Shown here in pieces: positions 8,040 to 18,139 of a stretch of 64,000 nucleotides of DNA (position 1 is its first letter; each line of letters begins with the position of its first letter). The notes under the pieces are model-generated. The model ran no database searches and was not told the origin of the DNA. It saw only the letters and a program-made list of their open reading frames with translations. The DNA is from Micromonospora purpureochromogenes. Lineage in GTDB: Bacteria > Actinomycetota > Actinomycetes > Mycobacteriales > Micromonosporaceae. Position numbers and translations under genes: made by a program. The stretch covers positions 3,534,001 through 3,598,000 of the forward strand of contig NZ_LT607410.1 in the NCBI RefSeq assembly GCF_900091515.1. The letters are read 5' to 3'.

Positions 8040-9623
8040 TCAGTGCACCGGCACCTGCGCGGCCGCCTCCTCCTGGGCGCGTCGTTCGTCGCCGCTGAGG
8101 GTGTGCAGCGGCTTTTCCTTGATGAACAGCACGACGACCAGCGCGAGCAGCGCGATCGGCGCGCCGATCAGGAACAGGTCGGCGGTGGCGATGCCGTACA
8201 CGTCCTGCACGATGCGCAGCACCGGCTCGGGCAGGGTGGACAGGTCGGGCACCTCCGCGGAGCCGCCGCCGGTCGCCGCGGCCGGGCCGAGCTTCTCGGT
8301 CATCAGCGAGGTCACCCGGTTAGCCAGGACGGCGCCGAGCGCGCTGACCCCGATGGCCCCGCCCATGCTCCGGAAGAAGGTCAGCGCGGAGGTGGCCGCG
8401 CCGAGCTCGTGGGCCGGCACGTCGTTCTGCGCGGCGAGCACGAGGTTCTGCATGAGCATGCCGACGCCGATGCCCAGCACCGCCATGTAGATCGACAGGA
8501 CGACGACGCTGGTGCGGGCGTCGATGGTGCTCAGGAGCAGCATCCCGACGGTCATCACCGCGGCGCCGGCCACCAGGTAGGCCTTCCACCGGCCGAACTT
8601 CGTGATGAGCTGGCCGGCGATCGTCGACGAGACGAGCAGACCGAAGATCATCGGGAGGCTCATCAGGCCCGCGACGGTCGGCGACTTGCCCAGCGAGATC
8701 TGGAAGTACTGGGACAGGAAGACGGTGCCGCCGAACATCGCGACACCGACCAGCACGCTGGCGACGGTGGCCAGCGAGACCGTGCGGTTGCGGAAGATGT
8801 CCAGCGGGACGATCGGCTCCGCCGCCCGCGACTCGACGAGCACCGCCAGCGCCAGCAGGACCACACCGCCGGTGACCATCGCGGCCGTCCAGCCCGAGGC
8901 CCAGGCGAACTTGTTGCCCGCCAGCGACGACCAGATCAGCAGCGTGGAGACGCCCGAGGTGATCAGCACCGCGCCCAGCCAGTCGATCTTCACCGTGCGG
9001 CGGACGACCGGCAGGTGCAGGGTGCGCTGCAGCAGGACGATGGACAGGATGGTGAACGGCACCCCGATCAGGAAGCACCAGCGCCAGCCCAGCCACGACG
9101 TGTCGACGAGCAGGCCGCCGATCAGCGGACCGGCGATGGTGCCGACACCGAAGACCGCGCCGAAGATGCCGGCGTAGCGGCCCAGTTCGCGCGGCGGGAT
9201 CATCGCCGCCATGACGATCGTGGCCAGCGCGGTCATGCCGCCCGCACCGATGCCCTGCACGACCCGGCTGACCAGCAGCACCTCCACGTTCGGCGTGAAG
9301 CCCGCGATCAGCGAACCCACCACGAACAGCCCCAGCGAGAGCTGGATCAGCAGCTTCTTGCTGTACAGGTCGGCCATCTTGCCCCACAGCGGCACGGTCG
9401 CCGTCATGGCGAGCAGTTCGCTGGTGACGATCCAGGTGTAGACGGTCTGGCTGCCCTGCAGATCGGCGATGATCCGCGGCAGCGCGTTCGCCACCACCGT
9501 GGAGGCGAGGATGGACACGAACATGCCCACCATCAGGCCGGAGAGGGCCTGGAGAACCTCCCGACGCGACATGCGCGTGCCGACGACCTCGGACACGTCG
9601 GCGGGCGGGGCGGTTGTGGTCAT
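8040..9623 (-). CDS. MFS drug exporter, DHA2 (EmrB/QacA) family
   Basis: A 527-residue integral membrane protein with roughly 14 hydrophobic helices, as expected for the 14-TM drug:H+ antiporter family. The N-terminal region has the WxxxxxLxxMxxxVPLWGKMADLYSKK-type motif A; VVQGIGAGGM and VFGVGTIAGPLIGGLL carry the family glycine-rich motifs (B and C). ATG at 9623 follows AAAGGGAGC. It lies 73 bp downstream of a TetR gene on the same strand and ends at a perfect terminator hairpin. Likely exports a toxic aromatic or secondary metabolite under TetR control; substrate unknown. Confidence 0.9.
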   Translation of the reverse strand: MTTTAPPADVSEVVGTRMSRREVLQALSGLMVGMFVSILASTVVANALPRIIADLQGSQTVYTWIVTSELLAMTATVPLWGKMADLYSKKLLIQLSLGLFVVGSLIAGFTPNVEVLLVSRVVQGIGAGGMTALATIVMAAMIPPRELGRYAGIFGAVFGVGTIAGPLIGGLLVDTSWLGWRWCFLIGVPFTILSIVLLQRTLHLPVVRRTVKIDWLGAVLITSGVSTLLIWSSLAGNKFAWASGWTAAMVTGGVVLLALAVLVESRAAEPIVPLDIFRNRTVSLATVASVLVGVAMFGGTVFLSQYFQISLGKSPTVAGLMSLPMIFGLLVSSTIAGQLITKFGRWKAYLVAGAAVMTVGMLLLSTIDARTSVVVLSIYMAVLGIGVGMLMQNLVLAAQNDVPAHELGAATSALTFFRSMGGAIGVSALGAVLANRVTSLMTEKLGPAAATGGGSAEVPDLSTLPEPVLRIVQDVYGIATADLFLIGAPIALLALVVVLFIKEKPLHTLSGDERRAQEEAAAQVPVH

Positions 9624-9696
9624 TGATGCTCCCTTTCGGGGTGGATCCGGATTGGCTGGCCCCGGAACGGACGCGCCGGGGCGGGGGACTGGTGGG

Positions 9697-10317
9697 TCAG
9701 GAGGCGGGCGACGGATCCGGCAGGCCGGCGACGACCGCGGCGAACGCCTCGTCCACGAAGTCGCGCAGTGGCCGGCCGTCGGTGTCGGCGGCCCAGCGCA
9801 GCATCGCGGTGCGGAAGGCGGCGCCGGCCACCGCGGTGACCAGCGCCGGGTGGCCGTGGTCGGAATCGACACCGAGGCGCGCGGCGATCGCCTGGATCAT
9901 GGCCCGCTCGGTCTCGATGTTGCCGGCCATCAGGCGGGGCAGCAGCGCGGGATTCTGGGCGATGACCGCCAGGCGCAGCCGCCACAGCTCCCGCTCGGAC
10001 TCCATCGTGTCGATCGCCTCGTCGAGGGCGAGTCGGACGGCCCGCAGCGCCGGCACCTGCGGCGCGGCGGCGAGCAGCCCGGCCACGACGCGGTCGCGGT
10101 CGACCGCCAGGTCGGCGATGAGCGCGTCGTCCTTGCAGGTGAAGTAGTTGAAGAAGGTACGTGAGGAGACGTCCGCCGCCTCGCTGATCTCCTCCACCGT
10201 CACGTGCTCCAGGCCGCGTTCGGCGACCAGCCGCAGCGCGGCGGCGGTCAACGCCGCCCGCGTCAGCCGCTTCTTGCGGTCGCGACGCCCGGTGGCGGCC
10301 TGTTCGGTTACGGTCAC
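9697..10317 (-). CDS. TetR-family repressor
   Basis: A 206-residue regulator. The N-terminal DNA-binding domain (RLTRAALTAAALRLVAERG, then VTVEEISEAADVSSRTFFNYF) is a clear TetR helix-turn-helix, and the C-terminal part is a ligand pocket of AcrR/MftR type. GTG start at 10317 (VTVTEQAATG). It is cotranscribed with the downstream MFS exporter and divergent from a flavin monooxygenase. A 23-bp palindrome 19 bases from its start is the obvious operator. Inferred role: ligand-relieved repression of both exporter and monooxygenase. Confidence 0.92.
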   Translation of the reverse strand: MTVTEQAATGRRDRKKRLTRAALTAAALRLVAERGLEHVTVEEISEAADVSSRTFFNYFTCKDDALIADLAVDRDRVVAGLLAAAPQVPALRAVRLALDEAIDTMESERELWRLRLAVIAQNPALLPRLMAGNIETERAMIQAIAARLGVDSDHGHPALVTAVAGAAFRTAMLRWAADTDGRPLRDFVDEAFAAVVAGLPDPSPAS

Positions 10318-10335
10318 TCCGGCGACGCTACGAGG

Positions 10336-10358
10336 AAACTTGCGGAGCCTGCAAGTTT
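10336..10358. promoter_or_regulatory. TetR operator palindrome
   Basis: AAACTTGC (10336-10343), 7-base spacer, GCAAGTTT (10351-10358): a perfect inverted repeat with 8-base arms in the divergent intergenic region between the tetR-like gene and the monooxygenase. Size and position are typical of TetR-family operators controlling both directions. Confidence 0.85.
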
Positions 10359-10472
10359 TTATTCTGTGAAGTGATGTTCCCGACCGGCGCCGACGCGCCC
10401 GAGATCGGAGCGAGACGTGGCCAGTCTGGATTCGTACGTGATCGGGCTCCGGGGCCGACGGGTCGTCCTCCC

Positions 10473-12068
10473 GTGACCGCCGTCGACGTGCTCGTGGTCG
10501 GGGCGGGGCCCACCGGGCTGGCCATGGCGGCGCAGCTGGCCGCCTTCGGCGTGCCGGTCCGCCTGGTCGACCGCGCGGTCGACCGGGCCCACGAGTCGCG
10601 GGCGTTGGCGATTCAACCGCGCACCCTGGAGGTCCTCGCCGGCCTGGGCGTGACGGACGAGTTGCTGGCCGGCGGCAACCCCACGGTCCGGCTCTGCCTG
10701 CACGCTCACGGCGGGGTGCGGGCGGTGCCGCTGTTCGACCTGGGCCTGGCGGACACGGCGTACCCCCATCTGCTGTTCCTGTCCCAGGCGGAGACCGAAC
10801 GCATTCTGGGCGAGCACCTGGCGGCGGCCGGGCTCGGCGTCGAGCGGGGCGTCGAGCTGGTGGGGATGGACCAGACCGGGGACGGCGTGGCGGCGACCCT
10901 GCGGCACGCCGACGGTCGCGAGGAACCGGTGTCGGCCCGGTACGTGGTGGGCTGCGACGGCGCGCACAGCACCGTGCGCCACCTCGCCGGGATCGGATTC
11001 GAGGGCGGCGCGTACCCGCAGACGTTCGTCCTGGCCGACCTGGAGGCCGACGGCGTCGCCGACGGCGCGGCGCACGCGTTCCTTTCCGGACAGGGGCCGT
11101 TGTTCCTCTTCCCGCTGCGGCACCCGGCCAGCTGGCGGCTGCTGGTGATGCGCCCACCCGCCGACGCGCCCCCGCCCGAGTCGCCGGTCACCCTCGACGA
11201 GGTGCAGGCGCTCGCCGACACCTACACCGGCGCGACGGTGCGGCTGCACGACCCGGTCTGGATGACCAACTTCCGGTTGCACCATCGCGCCGCCACCCGC
11301 TACCGCGCCGGACGGGTGTTCCTGGCCGGCGACGCGGCGCACATCCACAGCCCGGCCGGCGCGCAGGGCATGAACACCGGCATCCAGGACGCGGTCAACC
11401 TCGGGTGGAAACTCGCCCACGCGCTGCGCGGCGGCGCCGATCCGAGCCTGCTGGACACCTACCACGCCGAGCGGGCGCCGGTCGGCCGGATGGTGCTGCG
11501 CTTCACCGACCGGGCCTTCACCGCGGCCACCTCCACCAACCCGGTCGTCCGCTTCGTCCGCGGCCGCCTCGCCCCCGCGTTGATCCCGGCGGTGCTCGCC
11601 CCCCGGTTCGTGCGGGCCACCGCCTTCCGCACGGTGTCGCAGCTTGCCATCGGCTACCGGCGGAGCCCGCTGTCGACCGACGGCCCGCGCCCGCCGCGCA
11701 AGGGCCCCCGGGCGGGGGACCGGCTCCCCGACGCGCCGCTTTCCGGCGCCGACGGTGGCACGCTCCACCGGCTCACCGCGGCGCCCCGGTGGCACCTGCT
11801 GCTCTGCGGCCCACCGGCCGCCTGGTCGACGGGCGAGACGGCCGGACTGGCGCAGCGGTACCCCGGCCGGCTCACCCTGCACCGGCTGACCGAAACCGAC
11901 AGCACGGGGGGAGCAGTCCCCCGGGCCCGCGCGCTGCGCCGGCTCGGCCTGGCCCCCGGCGCCAGCGCTGCGTACCTGGTCCGCCCCGACGGCCATGTCG
12001 GCTACCGGTCGGGCGGCACGGACCTGGCGGGGTTGACGGCCTACCTGGACCGCTGGCTTCCCTCGTGA
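10473..12068 (+). CDS. FAD-dependent aromatic monooxygenase (PheA/TfdB, RdmE-like)
   Basis: A 531-residue flavoprotein. It has the FAD Rossmann motif VVGAGPTGLA at the N-terminus, the DG motif GCDGAHSTVRHLAG (about residue 165) and the GD motif FLAGDAAHIHSPAGAQGMNTGIQDA (about residue 280). The C-terminal region is thioredoxin-like (YLVRPDGHVGYR). It hydroxylates an aromatic or phenolic substrate with NAD(P)H and O2. GTG at 10473 is preferred because MTAVDVLVVGAG fits the family N-terminus; an ATG at 10374 in frame would add 33 residues and sits just after the operator, so it cannot be excluded. It is divergent from TetR/MFS, suggesting an inducible modify-and-export detoxification unit. Confidence 0.88.
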   Translation: MTAVDVLVVGAGPTGLAMAAQLAAFGVPVRLVDRAVDRAHESRALAIQPRTLEVLAGLGVTDELLAGGNPTVRLCLHAHGGVRAVPLFDLGLADTAYPHLLFLSQAETERILGEHLAAAGLGVERGVELVGMDQTGDGVAATLRHADGREEPVSARYVVGCDGAHSTVRHLAGIGFEGGAYPQTFVLADLEADGVADGAAHAFLSGQGPLFLFPLRHPASWRLLVMRPPADAPPPESPVTLDEVQALADTYTGATVRLHDPVWMTNFRLHHRAATRYRAGRVFLAGDAAHIHSPAGAQGMNTGIQDAVNLGWKLAHALRGGADPSLLDTYHAERAPVGRMVLRFTDRAFTAATSTNPVVRFVRGRLAPALIPAVLAPRFVRATAFRTVSQLAIGYRRSPLSTDGPRPPRKGPRAGDRLPDAPLSGADGGTLHRLTAAPRWHLLLCGPPAAWSTGETAGLAQRYPGRLTLHRLTETDSTGGAVPRARALRRLGLAPGASAAYLVRPDGHVGYRSGGTDLAGLTAYLDRWLPS

Positions 12069-12144
12069 CGCGGCGGCGACGCCGGTGCGCGCTCGAAGGC
12101 CCGGCGCAGCCGTCCGAGCGGCGCCCGCCCCACCCGCCACGCCA

Positions 12145-12774
12145 CTACGGACGCGGCCGCGCTCCGGCCAGCAGCTCCGCCAACTGGCCCAGGTCATCGA
12201 GGCGAAGGTCGCCGTCCAACCCCTTCAGTGCGGCGGTCATCGCGCCGGCGGCCCGCCCGGCCCGCAGGCCGACCTCGGCATCCTCCACGACCAGGCACCG
12301 CGCCGGCGGCACGTCGAGCAGCTCGGCGGCGCGCAGGTAGCCCTGCGGGTCCGGCTTTCCCACCGTGACATCCTCGACCGTGACCAGCACCGGCGCGTCG
12401 ATCCCCGCCGCGCCGAGCCGGGCCTTCGCCAGCCGGCTGTCGGCGCTGGTCACCACCGCCCACGGCAGCCCGAGCCGTGCCAGCGTCGCCAGCAGCGCCG
12501 GCGCACCACGGGTGGCGGTCACGTCGGACAGGTCGTCGTACTGCAACGCCAGCTGCCAGTCCGCTGCCGCGGCCACCGCGGCGTCGTCCAGGCCCGGCAG
12601 CAGTCGCCGCACCGTGCGGTCGGCAGGACTGCCGTGCGCGATCGCCAGCACCGCCTCCGGGTCGACGCCGTACTCTGCCGCCCACACCCGCCACGCCCCC
12701 TCCACCGCGGCGTCGGAGTCCACCAGAGTGCCGTCCATGTCCAACAGCACCGCACCGACCGACGACACGTCCAT
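12145..12774 (-). CDS. HAD-superfamily sugar phosphatase / beta-phosphoglucomutase-like
   Basis: A 209-residue HAD hydrolase. Motif I is LLDMDGTLVDSD, motif II VVTSADSR, the motif III lysine is VGKPDPQGY, and motif IV VVEDAEVGLRAG. The small helical cap between motifs I and II is that of subfamily IA, as in phosphoglycolate and sugar-phosphate phosphatases. The ATG at 12774 has a GGGAGGTGG site. It is divergent from a ROK regulator 54 bp away, so it is likely controlled by it and acts on a sugar phosphate. Exact substrate not deducible. Confidence 0.88.
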   Translation of the reverse strand: MDVSSVGAVLLDMDGTLVDSDAAVEGAWRVWAAEYGVDPEAVLAIAHGSPADRTVRRLLPGLDDAAVAAAADWQLALQYDDLSDVTATRGAPALLATLARLGLPWAVVTSADSRLAKARLGAAGIDAPVLVTVEDVTVGKPDPQGYLRAAELLDVPPARCLVVEDAEVGLRAGRAAGAMTAALKGLDGDLRLDDLGQLAELLAGARPRP

Positions 12775-12793
12775 GGCCACCTCCCGTAAAATA

Positions 12794-12806
12794 CTCGCAC
12801 GGCGAG
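12794..12806. promoter_or_regulatory. Short inverted repeat in the HAD/ROK divergent promoter
   Basis: CTCGC (12794-12798), ACG, GCGAG (12802-12806) in the 54-bp gap between divergent genes. Possible ROK operator; the arms are only five bases, so chance is possible. Confidence 0.35.
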
Positions 12807-12828
12807 GATAAGGTGGTGAGGCCCGCTC

Positions 12829-14046
12829 ATGGCAAGCCCTTCCCGGCACCGCGCCGAGGCGGCGCGCTGGCTCACCGCGTCGCAGGTGCTGGCCACGCTG
12901 CACCGGCGTCCCGGCATCACCCGTGCCGCCATGGCCGCCGAGTTGCAGCTGACCAGCGGTTTCGCCGCCGAGATCACCGCCCGGCTGCGGGAGCTGCGCC
13001 TGCTTACCGAGACACCCGCGCCGGCGCGCGGGCGGGGCCGGCCCACGACCGTCCTGCGCCCGCATCCCGACGGGCCGGTGGTACTCGCCGTCGACCTGCG
13101 GCAGGAGGACTGGCGACACGCCGTCGCGACCGTCGACGGGCAGGTGCACGAGGTGCGGCAGCATTCCCACCGCACCCGTGAGCCGGCCACCGTGCTGGCC
13201 GCCGTACGGCACAGCGTCGAGGCGACCCGGAAGCGGTACGGCGCGCGCCTTCGGGCGGTATCGCTGGCGGTCGCCGGCACCATCCATGACGGCCACCTCG
13301 TACAGGCCGCCACCCTCGGCTGGCGCTCAGTCGACCTCACCACCATCACCGCCGGCACGGACCTGCCGCTGCTGCTCGGCAACGACGCCACCCTCGCCGG
13401 CGTCGCCGAGGCCCGCACCGGCGCCGCCGTCGCGGCCGGCACCGCCCTGCACCTGATCGTGGGGGTCGGCATCGGCGGCACGCTCACCATCGCCGGGGTG
13501 CCGGTGACGGGCGCGCACGGCGCCGCCGGCGAGTACGGCCACCTGCCCTTCGGCGACCGGGAACAATGCTGCCCGTGTGGCGCCCGCGGTTGCTGGGACC
13601 TCGACGTCGACGGCCGTGGCCTGGCCCGCCACCTCGGCGAACCTCCACCCGCCGACCCGCGGCGCTACGCCGGGCAGGTCCTCGACCGTTCCGTTGTGGA
13701 CCCACGCGCCCGGCAGGCGGTCCGGGCCGTCGCGGCCTCCCTCGGCAGCGGCATCGCGGGTCTGGCCAACATCCACGACCCCGACCTGATCACGCTCGGC
13801 GGACTCGGCCCCGCCCTGCGGCACGCCGCCGCCGACGCCTTCGACACCGCCTACACCGACGGTCTGATGGCCCTGCACCGCGCTCGCCCACCGTCCGTCG
13901 TGGACGCCGCACACGGGGACGAGGGTTCGCTGCGCGGCGCCGCCATCGTCGGCCTCGACCACCTCACCGGCCAGAGCGCCCTCGCCGAGTGGGTGCGCAC
14001 CCTCGCGACACCACCCGGGGATGCGGCCCCGACGGTTTCCGGCTGA
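12829..14046 (+). CDS. ROK-family transcriptional regulator (NagC/XylR-like)
   Basis: A 405-residue protein. Residues 1-65 form a winged helix (LTASQVLATLHRRPGITRAAMA). The ROK sugar-kinase-like domain follows, with VGVGIGGTL and the zinc signature CCPCGARGCWD. An ASKHA glycine motif (ITLGGLGPAL) is near the C-terminus. With a DNA-binding domain present, it is a repressor/activator that senses a sugar or sugar phosphate rather than a plain glucokinase. It is divergent from the HAD phosphatase, its likely target. ATG chosen; a possible -10 (TAAGGT) lies 20 bases upstream. Confidence 0.9.
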   Translation: MASPSRHRAEAARWLTASQVLATLHRRPGITRAAMAAELQLTSGFAAEITARLRELRLLTETPAPARGRGRPTTVLRPHPDGPVVLAVDLRQEDWRHAVATVDGQVHEVRQHSHRTREPATVLAAVRHSVEATRKRYGARLRAVSLAVAGTIHDGHLVQAATLGWRSVDLTTITAGTDLPLLLGNDATLAGVAEARTGAAVAAGTALHLIVGVGIGGTLTIAGVPVTGAHGAAGEYGHLPFGDREQCCPCGARGCWDLDVDGRGLARHLGEPPPADPRRYAGQVLDRSVVDPRARQAVRAVAASLGSGIAGLANIHDPDLITLGGLGPALRHAAADAFDTAYTDGLMALHRARPPSVVDAAHGDEGSLRGAAIVGLDHLTGQSALAEWVRTLATPPGDAAPTVSG

Positions 14047-14304
14047 TCTCCCGAGTACCACCACACCCTCCCGGCCTCGTTGAAACAGCGACCCACCAGG
14101 CGTATGACGGAGTGGCCGGCCACGGCGGTCGATTTCGTGTCGTACGGCTGCCGTTCAATCTGCCTGCACGCCGTCGGCTGGTTCCGCAGGTCTTCAACGC
14201 GGTGCCGGTGCCGCACAGCGTCCCCGGCGGGCGGCCCCGCTGGTCAGGTCCGCGCGGTGCGACCACAGGCGCTGTCCGGAATGGGGGAGAGAAGGGTTGA
14301 GATC

Positions 14305-15318
14305 ATGAGTAGACGCACCACCGGCCCGGCCGTCGAGGCTGAGGGCCTGACCAAAGCGTTCGGGGAGACCCGGGCGCTCAACGGCATCGATCTGCAGGTC
14401 CCCGCCGGTACGGTCTACGGCCTGCTCGGCCCGAACGGTGCCGGCAAGACCACGGCGGTACGGGTGCTGGCGACGCTGCTGCGTCCCGACGGCGGCACGG
14501 CGAGGGTCTTCGGTCACGACGTGGTCGCCGACGCCGACGCGGTCCGCGCCCGGGTCAGCCTGACCGGCCAGTACGCCTCGGTGGACGAGGATCTGACCGG
14601 CACGGAGAACCTCGTGCTGCTCGGCCGCCTGCTGGGCCTGAAGAAGCCGGCGGCCCGCGACCGTGCCGAGAGCATGCTCGCCGCGTTCGGCCTGACCGAG
14701 GCGGGCGACCGCCAGGTGAAGAAGTACTCCGGCGGCATGCGGCGGCGCATCGACATCGCGGCGAGCATCCTGAACACTCCCGACCTGCTGTTCCTGGACG
14801 AGCCGACGACCGGGCTGGACCCCCGCAGCCGCAACCAGGTCTGGGAGATCATCCGGGCCGTCGTGGCGCACGGCACGACGGTGCTGCTGACCACCCAGTA
14901 CCTGGACGAGGCGGACCATCTCGCCGGCCGGATCGCGGTGATCGACCACGGCCGGGTGATCGCGGAGGGCACCCCGGGTGAGCTCAAGTCGTCGGTCGGC
15001 TCCGGCACCGTCCACCTGCGGCTGCGCGACCCGGGGCAGCGGCCCGAGGCCGAGCGGGTGCTGCGGGCGGCGCTGGGCGTGCCGGTGCAGCTCGACGCCG
15101 ACCCGGTCGCGCTGACGGCCCGGGTCGGTGGGGGCGGCAGCGACCTCGACGCGACCCGGCACGCGGCCCGCGCGCTCGCTGACCTGGCCGGCGCCGGCAT
15201 CGTCGTGGACGACTTCTCGGTCGGCCAGCCGAGCCTGGACGAGGTCTTCCTGGCCCTGACGGACCATCCCGCCGCCACGGTGGACGAGCAGGACAACGAG
15301 TTGGAGGCAGCCCGATGA
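14305..15318 (+). CDS. drrA: ABC transporter ATP-binding protein (DrrA family)
   Basis: A 337-residue soluble ATPase of the daunorubicin-resistance DrrA type. Walker A is [11 protein letters not shown], signature [14 protein letters not shown], Walker [17 protein letters not shown], and the H-loop region [11 protein letters not shown]. The C-terminal extension (residues about 230-337) is the DrrA-specific domain. ATG at 14305 follows GAAGGG. The stop overlaps the permease ATG. With that permease it should export a lipophilic compound. The 258-bp gap before it (14047-14304) has no gene I can support. Confidence 0.93.
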   Translation: MSRRTTGPAVEAEGLTKAFGETRALNGIDLQVPAGTVYGLLGPNGAGKTTAVRVLATLLRPDGGTARVFGHDVVADADAVRARVSLTGQYASVDEDLTGTENLVLLGRLLGLKKPAARDRAESMLAAFGLTEAGDRQVKKYSGGMRRRIDIAASILNTPDLLFLDEPTTGLDPRSRNQVWEIIRAVVAHGTTVLLTTQYLDEADHLAGRIAVIDHGRVIAEGTPGELKSSVGSGTVHLRLRDPGQRPEAERVLRAALGVPVQLDADPVALTARVGGGGSDLDATRHAARALADLAGAGIVVDDFSVGQPSLDEVFLALTDHPAATVDEQDNELEAAR

Positions 15319-16172
15319 GCGAGACCGCCACCACCACGACCGGGCGCGCCCCGGCCGTCTACGTACCGTCCGCCGAGGCGCTGGGAACCGTGCTCGCGCC
15401 GGGCGCGCGACCGCCCCGGCCGACGGCGCTGTCGGCGTCGCTCACGTTCGGCTGGCGCGCCATGTTGAAGATCAAGCACGTGCCGGAGCAGTTGTTCGAC
15501 GTGACGGCGTTCCCGATCATCATGGTGCTGATGTTCACCTACCTGTTCGGCGGCGCCCTCGCCGACAGCCCGCGGGACTACCTGCAGTTCTTCCTGCCCG
15601 GGATCATGGTGACCAGCGTCGTGATGATCACCATGTACACCGGCGTCGGCCTCAACACCGACATCGAGAAGGGTGTCTTCGACCGCTTCCGTACGCTGCC
15701 CGTCTGGCGGCCGGCGGCGCTGGTCGGCATGATCTTCGGCGACGTGCTGCGCTACGTCCTGGCGGCCCTGGTCATCCTCGGTGTGGGGCTGGCGCTGGGG
15801 TTCCGGCCCGGCGGCGGGTTGCTCGGGGTGCTGGCCGGGATCGGCCTGCTGGTGGTCTTCTCGTTCGCGTTCTCCTGGGTGTGGACGTTCTTCGGCCTGA
15901 TCCTGCGCAGCGAGAAGTCCGTGATGGGAGTCAGCATGATGGTGCTGTTCCCGCTGACGTTCCTGAGCAACGTCTTCGTCGAGCCGGCCACGATGCCCGG
16001 CTGGCTCCAGGCGTTCGTCAAGGTCAACCCGGTCACGCAGCTGGTGGCCTCGGTGCGGGCGGCGATGTCGGGGTCTTTCAACGCGTCGAGCGTGCTGTGG
16101 ACGCTGCTGTGGAGCGCCGGGTTCGTCGTGGTCTTCGGCACCCTGACGATGTACCGGTACAACCGCCGCTGA
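15315..16172 (+). CDS. drrB: ABC-2 type permease (DrrB family)
   Basis: A 285-residue membrane protein with six predicted hydrophobic segments and the ABC-2 motif region [35 protein letters not shown] (conserved EKG and RFRTLP). It is translationally coupled to the ATPase by an ATGA overlap. It forms the membrane channel of a DrrAB-type efflux pump. About 200 bp without a gene separate it from recQ. Confidence 0.93.
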   Translation: MSETATTTTGRAPAVYVPSAEALGTVLAPGARPPRPTALSASLTFGWRAMLKIKHVPEQLFDVTAFPIIMVLMFTYLFGGALADSPRDYLQFFLPGIMVTSVVMITMYTGVGLNTDIEKGVFDRFRTLPVWRPAALVGMIFGDVLRYVLAALVILGVGLALGFRPGGGLLGVLAGIGLLVVFSFAFSWVWTFFGLILRSEKSVMGVSMMVLFPLTFLSNVFVEPATMPGWLQAFVKVNPVTQLVASVRAAMSGSFNASSVLWTLLWSAGFVVVFGTLTMYRYNRR

Positions 16173-16370
16173 TCCTGACGCGACGACGGGTGCCGCGATC
16201 CCAGGCCGAACCAGCCGAGCGCGACCGGGCGACCGCGCTACAGACCGACATCGGGCCCAGTTCGGCGAGCCGCGGACCAGGCTGGTCAATCAGGTCCTGT
16301 GCCGGGCGGCGCGGATACTCGGCGCACGGGCGGTCAGTTCCGTCCGGGCGGTTGGTTAGCATGCCCGGCG

Positions 16371-18011
16371 ATGATGACTATCTTTCGCTCTCTGCGGCTA
16401 CGCCGCGCCGCCCGTCGACACTTCGGCTGGCAGAAGCTGCGGGCTACGCAGCTGCGCGCGATGCGCGCCCTGCTGGCGGGCCGTGACGCGCTGGTGGTAC
16501 TGCCCACCGGGGGCGGGAAGTCTGCGGTGTACCAGGTTCCCGCCACGCTGCTGCGCGGCCCCACGGTGGTGATCTCACCGCTGCTGGCACTTCAGCAGGA
16601 CCAGATCGGCAACCTCAACGAGCGGGGTGATCCGGCGTTGCGGGCGGTTCGGATCAGCTCCGCGGAGAGCCCGAGCAAGCAGGCGGCAGCGCTGGCGGAG
16701 CTGCGCTCGGGTGCCGCGAGGTTCCTGTTCATCACGCCGGAGCAGCTCAGTTCGCCGCAGCGGCTGGCCGAGGTCCGCGCGCTGCGTCCGGCCCTGGTGG
16801 CGGTTGACGAGGCGCACTGCATCTCGTCCTGGGGCCACGACTTCCGCCCTGACTACCTGGCTCTCGGCCACCTCATTCGCGACCTGGGCCGCCCACCGGT
16901 CGTGGCGCTGACGGCCACGGCATCGCCGCCGGTGCGCGACGACATCACGGTGCGGCTCGGCATGCGCAAGCCGCGGCTGGTGCTGTCCGGATTGGACCGT
17001 CCGAACCTTGTGGTGGCAGCAATGCACTGCCCCAGTGAGGACTACCGCTGGCGCAGGTTGCTCACCCTGCTCAAGGAGGCTGACCGGCCCGGCATCGTCT
17101 ACGTGCCGACCCGGCGGGCCGCCGAGGACCTCGCCGAACGGCTGTCCGACGCGGGTTTTCCCGCGCAGGCCTACCACGGCGGCATGGCGGCCGGGCTGCG
17201 CCACCGCCGTCACGAGGACTTCCTCGCCGACCGGGTGCCGATCATGGTCGCGACGTCGGCGTTCGGCATGGGCATCGACAAGCCGAACATCCGCTGGGTG
17301 GCACATGTGGCGCTGCCCGACTCGCCGGACAGCTATCTGCAGGAGATCGGCCGGGCAGGGCGCGACGGTGAACCGGCCCGGGCGTTGCTGCTCTACCGAG
17401 CCGAGGACGTCGCCCTGCAACGTTTCTTTCACGGCGGCGCGCCTGAACTGGAAGAGCTGCGAACGGTCGCCGCCGTCCTGCACAACGGCCCGTCGACGCG
17501 CACCGCGCTGGCAAAGACCACCGGCCTGGGCCAGCGCAAGGTCGCCGGTCACCTGAGTCTGCTCGAGCAGGTGGGTGCGGTGGCGACGGGGCCCCGGGGC
17601 GAGCTCACGGTTGCTCCGTACGCGCCCCTGCCCGATCAGGCGGCTCGGGAGGCGCTGGCCGAGTACGCCCGCTATCAGGCCGGGCAGCGTTCCCGCACCG
17701 ACATGATGCGCCGCTTCGCCGAGAGCCGGGGCTGCCGGATGCAGTCGCTGCTGGGCTACTTCGGAGAGCAGTTGAGCCGTCCGTGCGGGCACTGCGACAA
17801 CTGCCACGGCGGCACCTCCGAGGTGCTTCCGGACGACGGGCCGTATCCATTGCACAGCACCGTGCGGCACTCCACGTGGGGATCAGGCATGGTCCTCGGG
17901 TACGAGAAGGACCGGATGACGGTGCTCTTCGACGATGTCGGCTACAAGACTCTGTCGGTCAGCGTCGTGCAGGCGCAGGGCCTGCTGGCGCTCGAGGCGA
18001 ATCGCCGTTGA
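16371..18011 (+). CDS. recQ: RecQ-family ATP-dependent DNA helicase
   Basis: A 546-residue superfamily 2 helicase. Walker [13 protein letters not shown] is at residues 44-55, the DEAH box [18 protein letters not shown] follows, then motif [12 protein letters not shown]. The RecQ zinc site is C-x16-CGHCDNC. It lacks an HRDC domain. Instead the last 55 residues ([33 protein letters not shown]) look like the small beta-barrel found at the C-termini of UvrD-like helicases. It unwinds 3'-tailed DNA in repair/recombination. ATG 16371 or 16374 chosen; no clear ribosome-binding site, and a longer in-frame start at 16299 is possible. Confidence 0.9.
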   Translation: MMTIFRSLRLRRAARRHFGWQKLRATQLRAMRALLAGRDALVVLPTGGGKSAVYQVPATLLRGPTVVISPLLALQQDQIGNLNERGDPALRAVRISSAESPSKQAAALAELRSGAARFLFITPEQLSSPQRLAEVRALRPALVAVDEAHCISSWGHDFRPDYLALGHLIRDLGRPPVVALTATASPPVRDDITVRLGMRKPRLVLSGLDRPNLVVAAMHCPSEDYRWRRLLTLLKEADRPGIVYVPTRRAAEDLAERLSDAGFPAQAYHGGMAAGLRHRRHEDFLADRVPIMVATSAFGMGIDKPNIRWVAHVALPDSPDSYLQEIGRAGRDGEPARALLLYRAEDVALQRFFHGGAPELEELRTVAAVLHNGPSTRTALAKTTGLGQRKVAGHLSLLEQVGAVATGPRGELTVAPYAPLPDQAAREALAEYARYQAGQRSRTDMMRRFAESRGCRMQSLLGYFGEQLSRPCGHCDNCHGGTSEVLPDDGPYPLHSTVRHSTWGSGMVLGYEKDRMTVLFDDVGYKTLSVSVVQAQGLLALEANRR

Positions 18012-18139
18012 GGGCAGCACCCGGCCGACCGATTGAAGGAATTTTTCATGGGTGGTGATTACTAAGAAGGCTATTGACAGCGGCCGTTGCCCGGGGCGAG
18101 GGTGTGCGTGCAGTGGCCCCCTTCCCACCTGGAGGTTCG

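Noticed and set aside
14047..14304. A 75-codon N-terminal extension of the DrrA-like gene
   Set aside because: The extension has no similarity to the ATPase family, whose domain begins just after ATG 14305 with a good ribosome-binding site.
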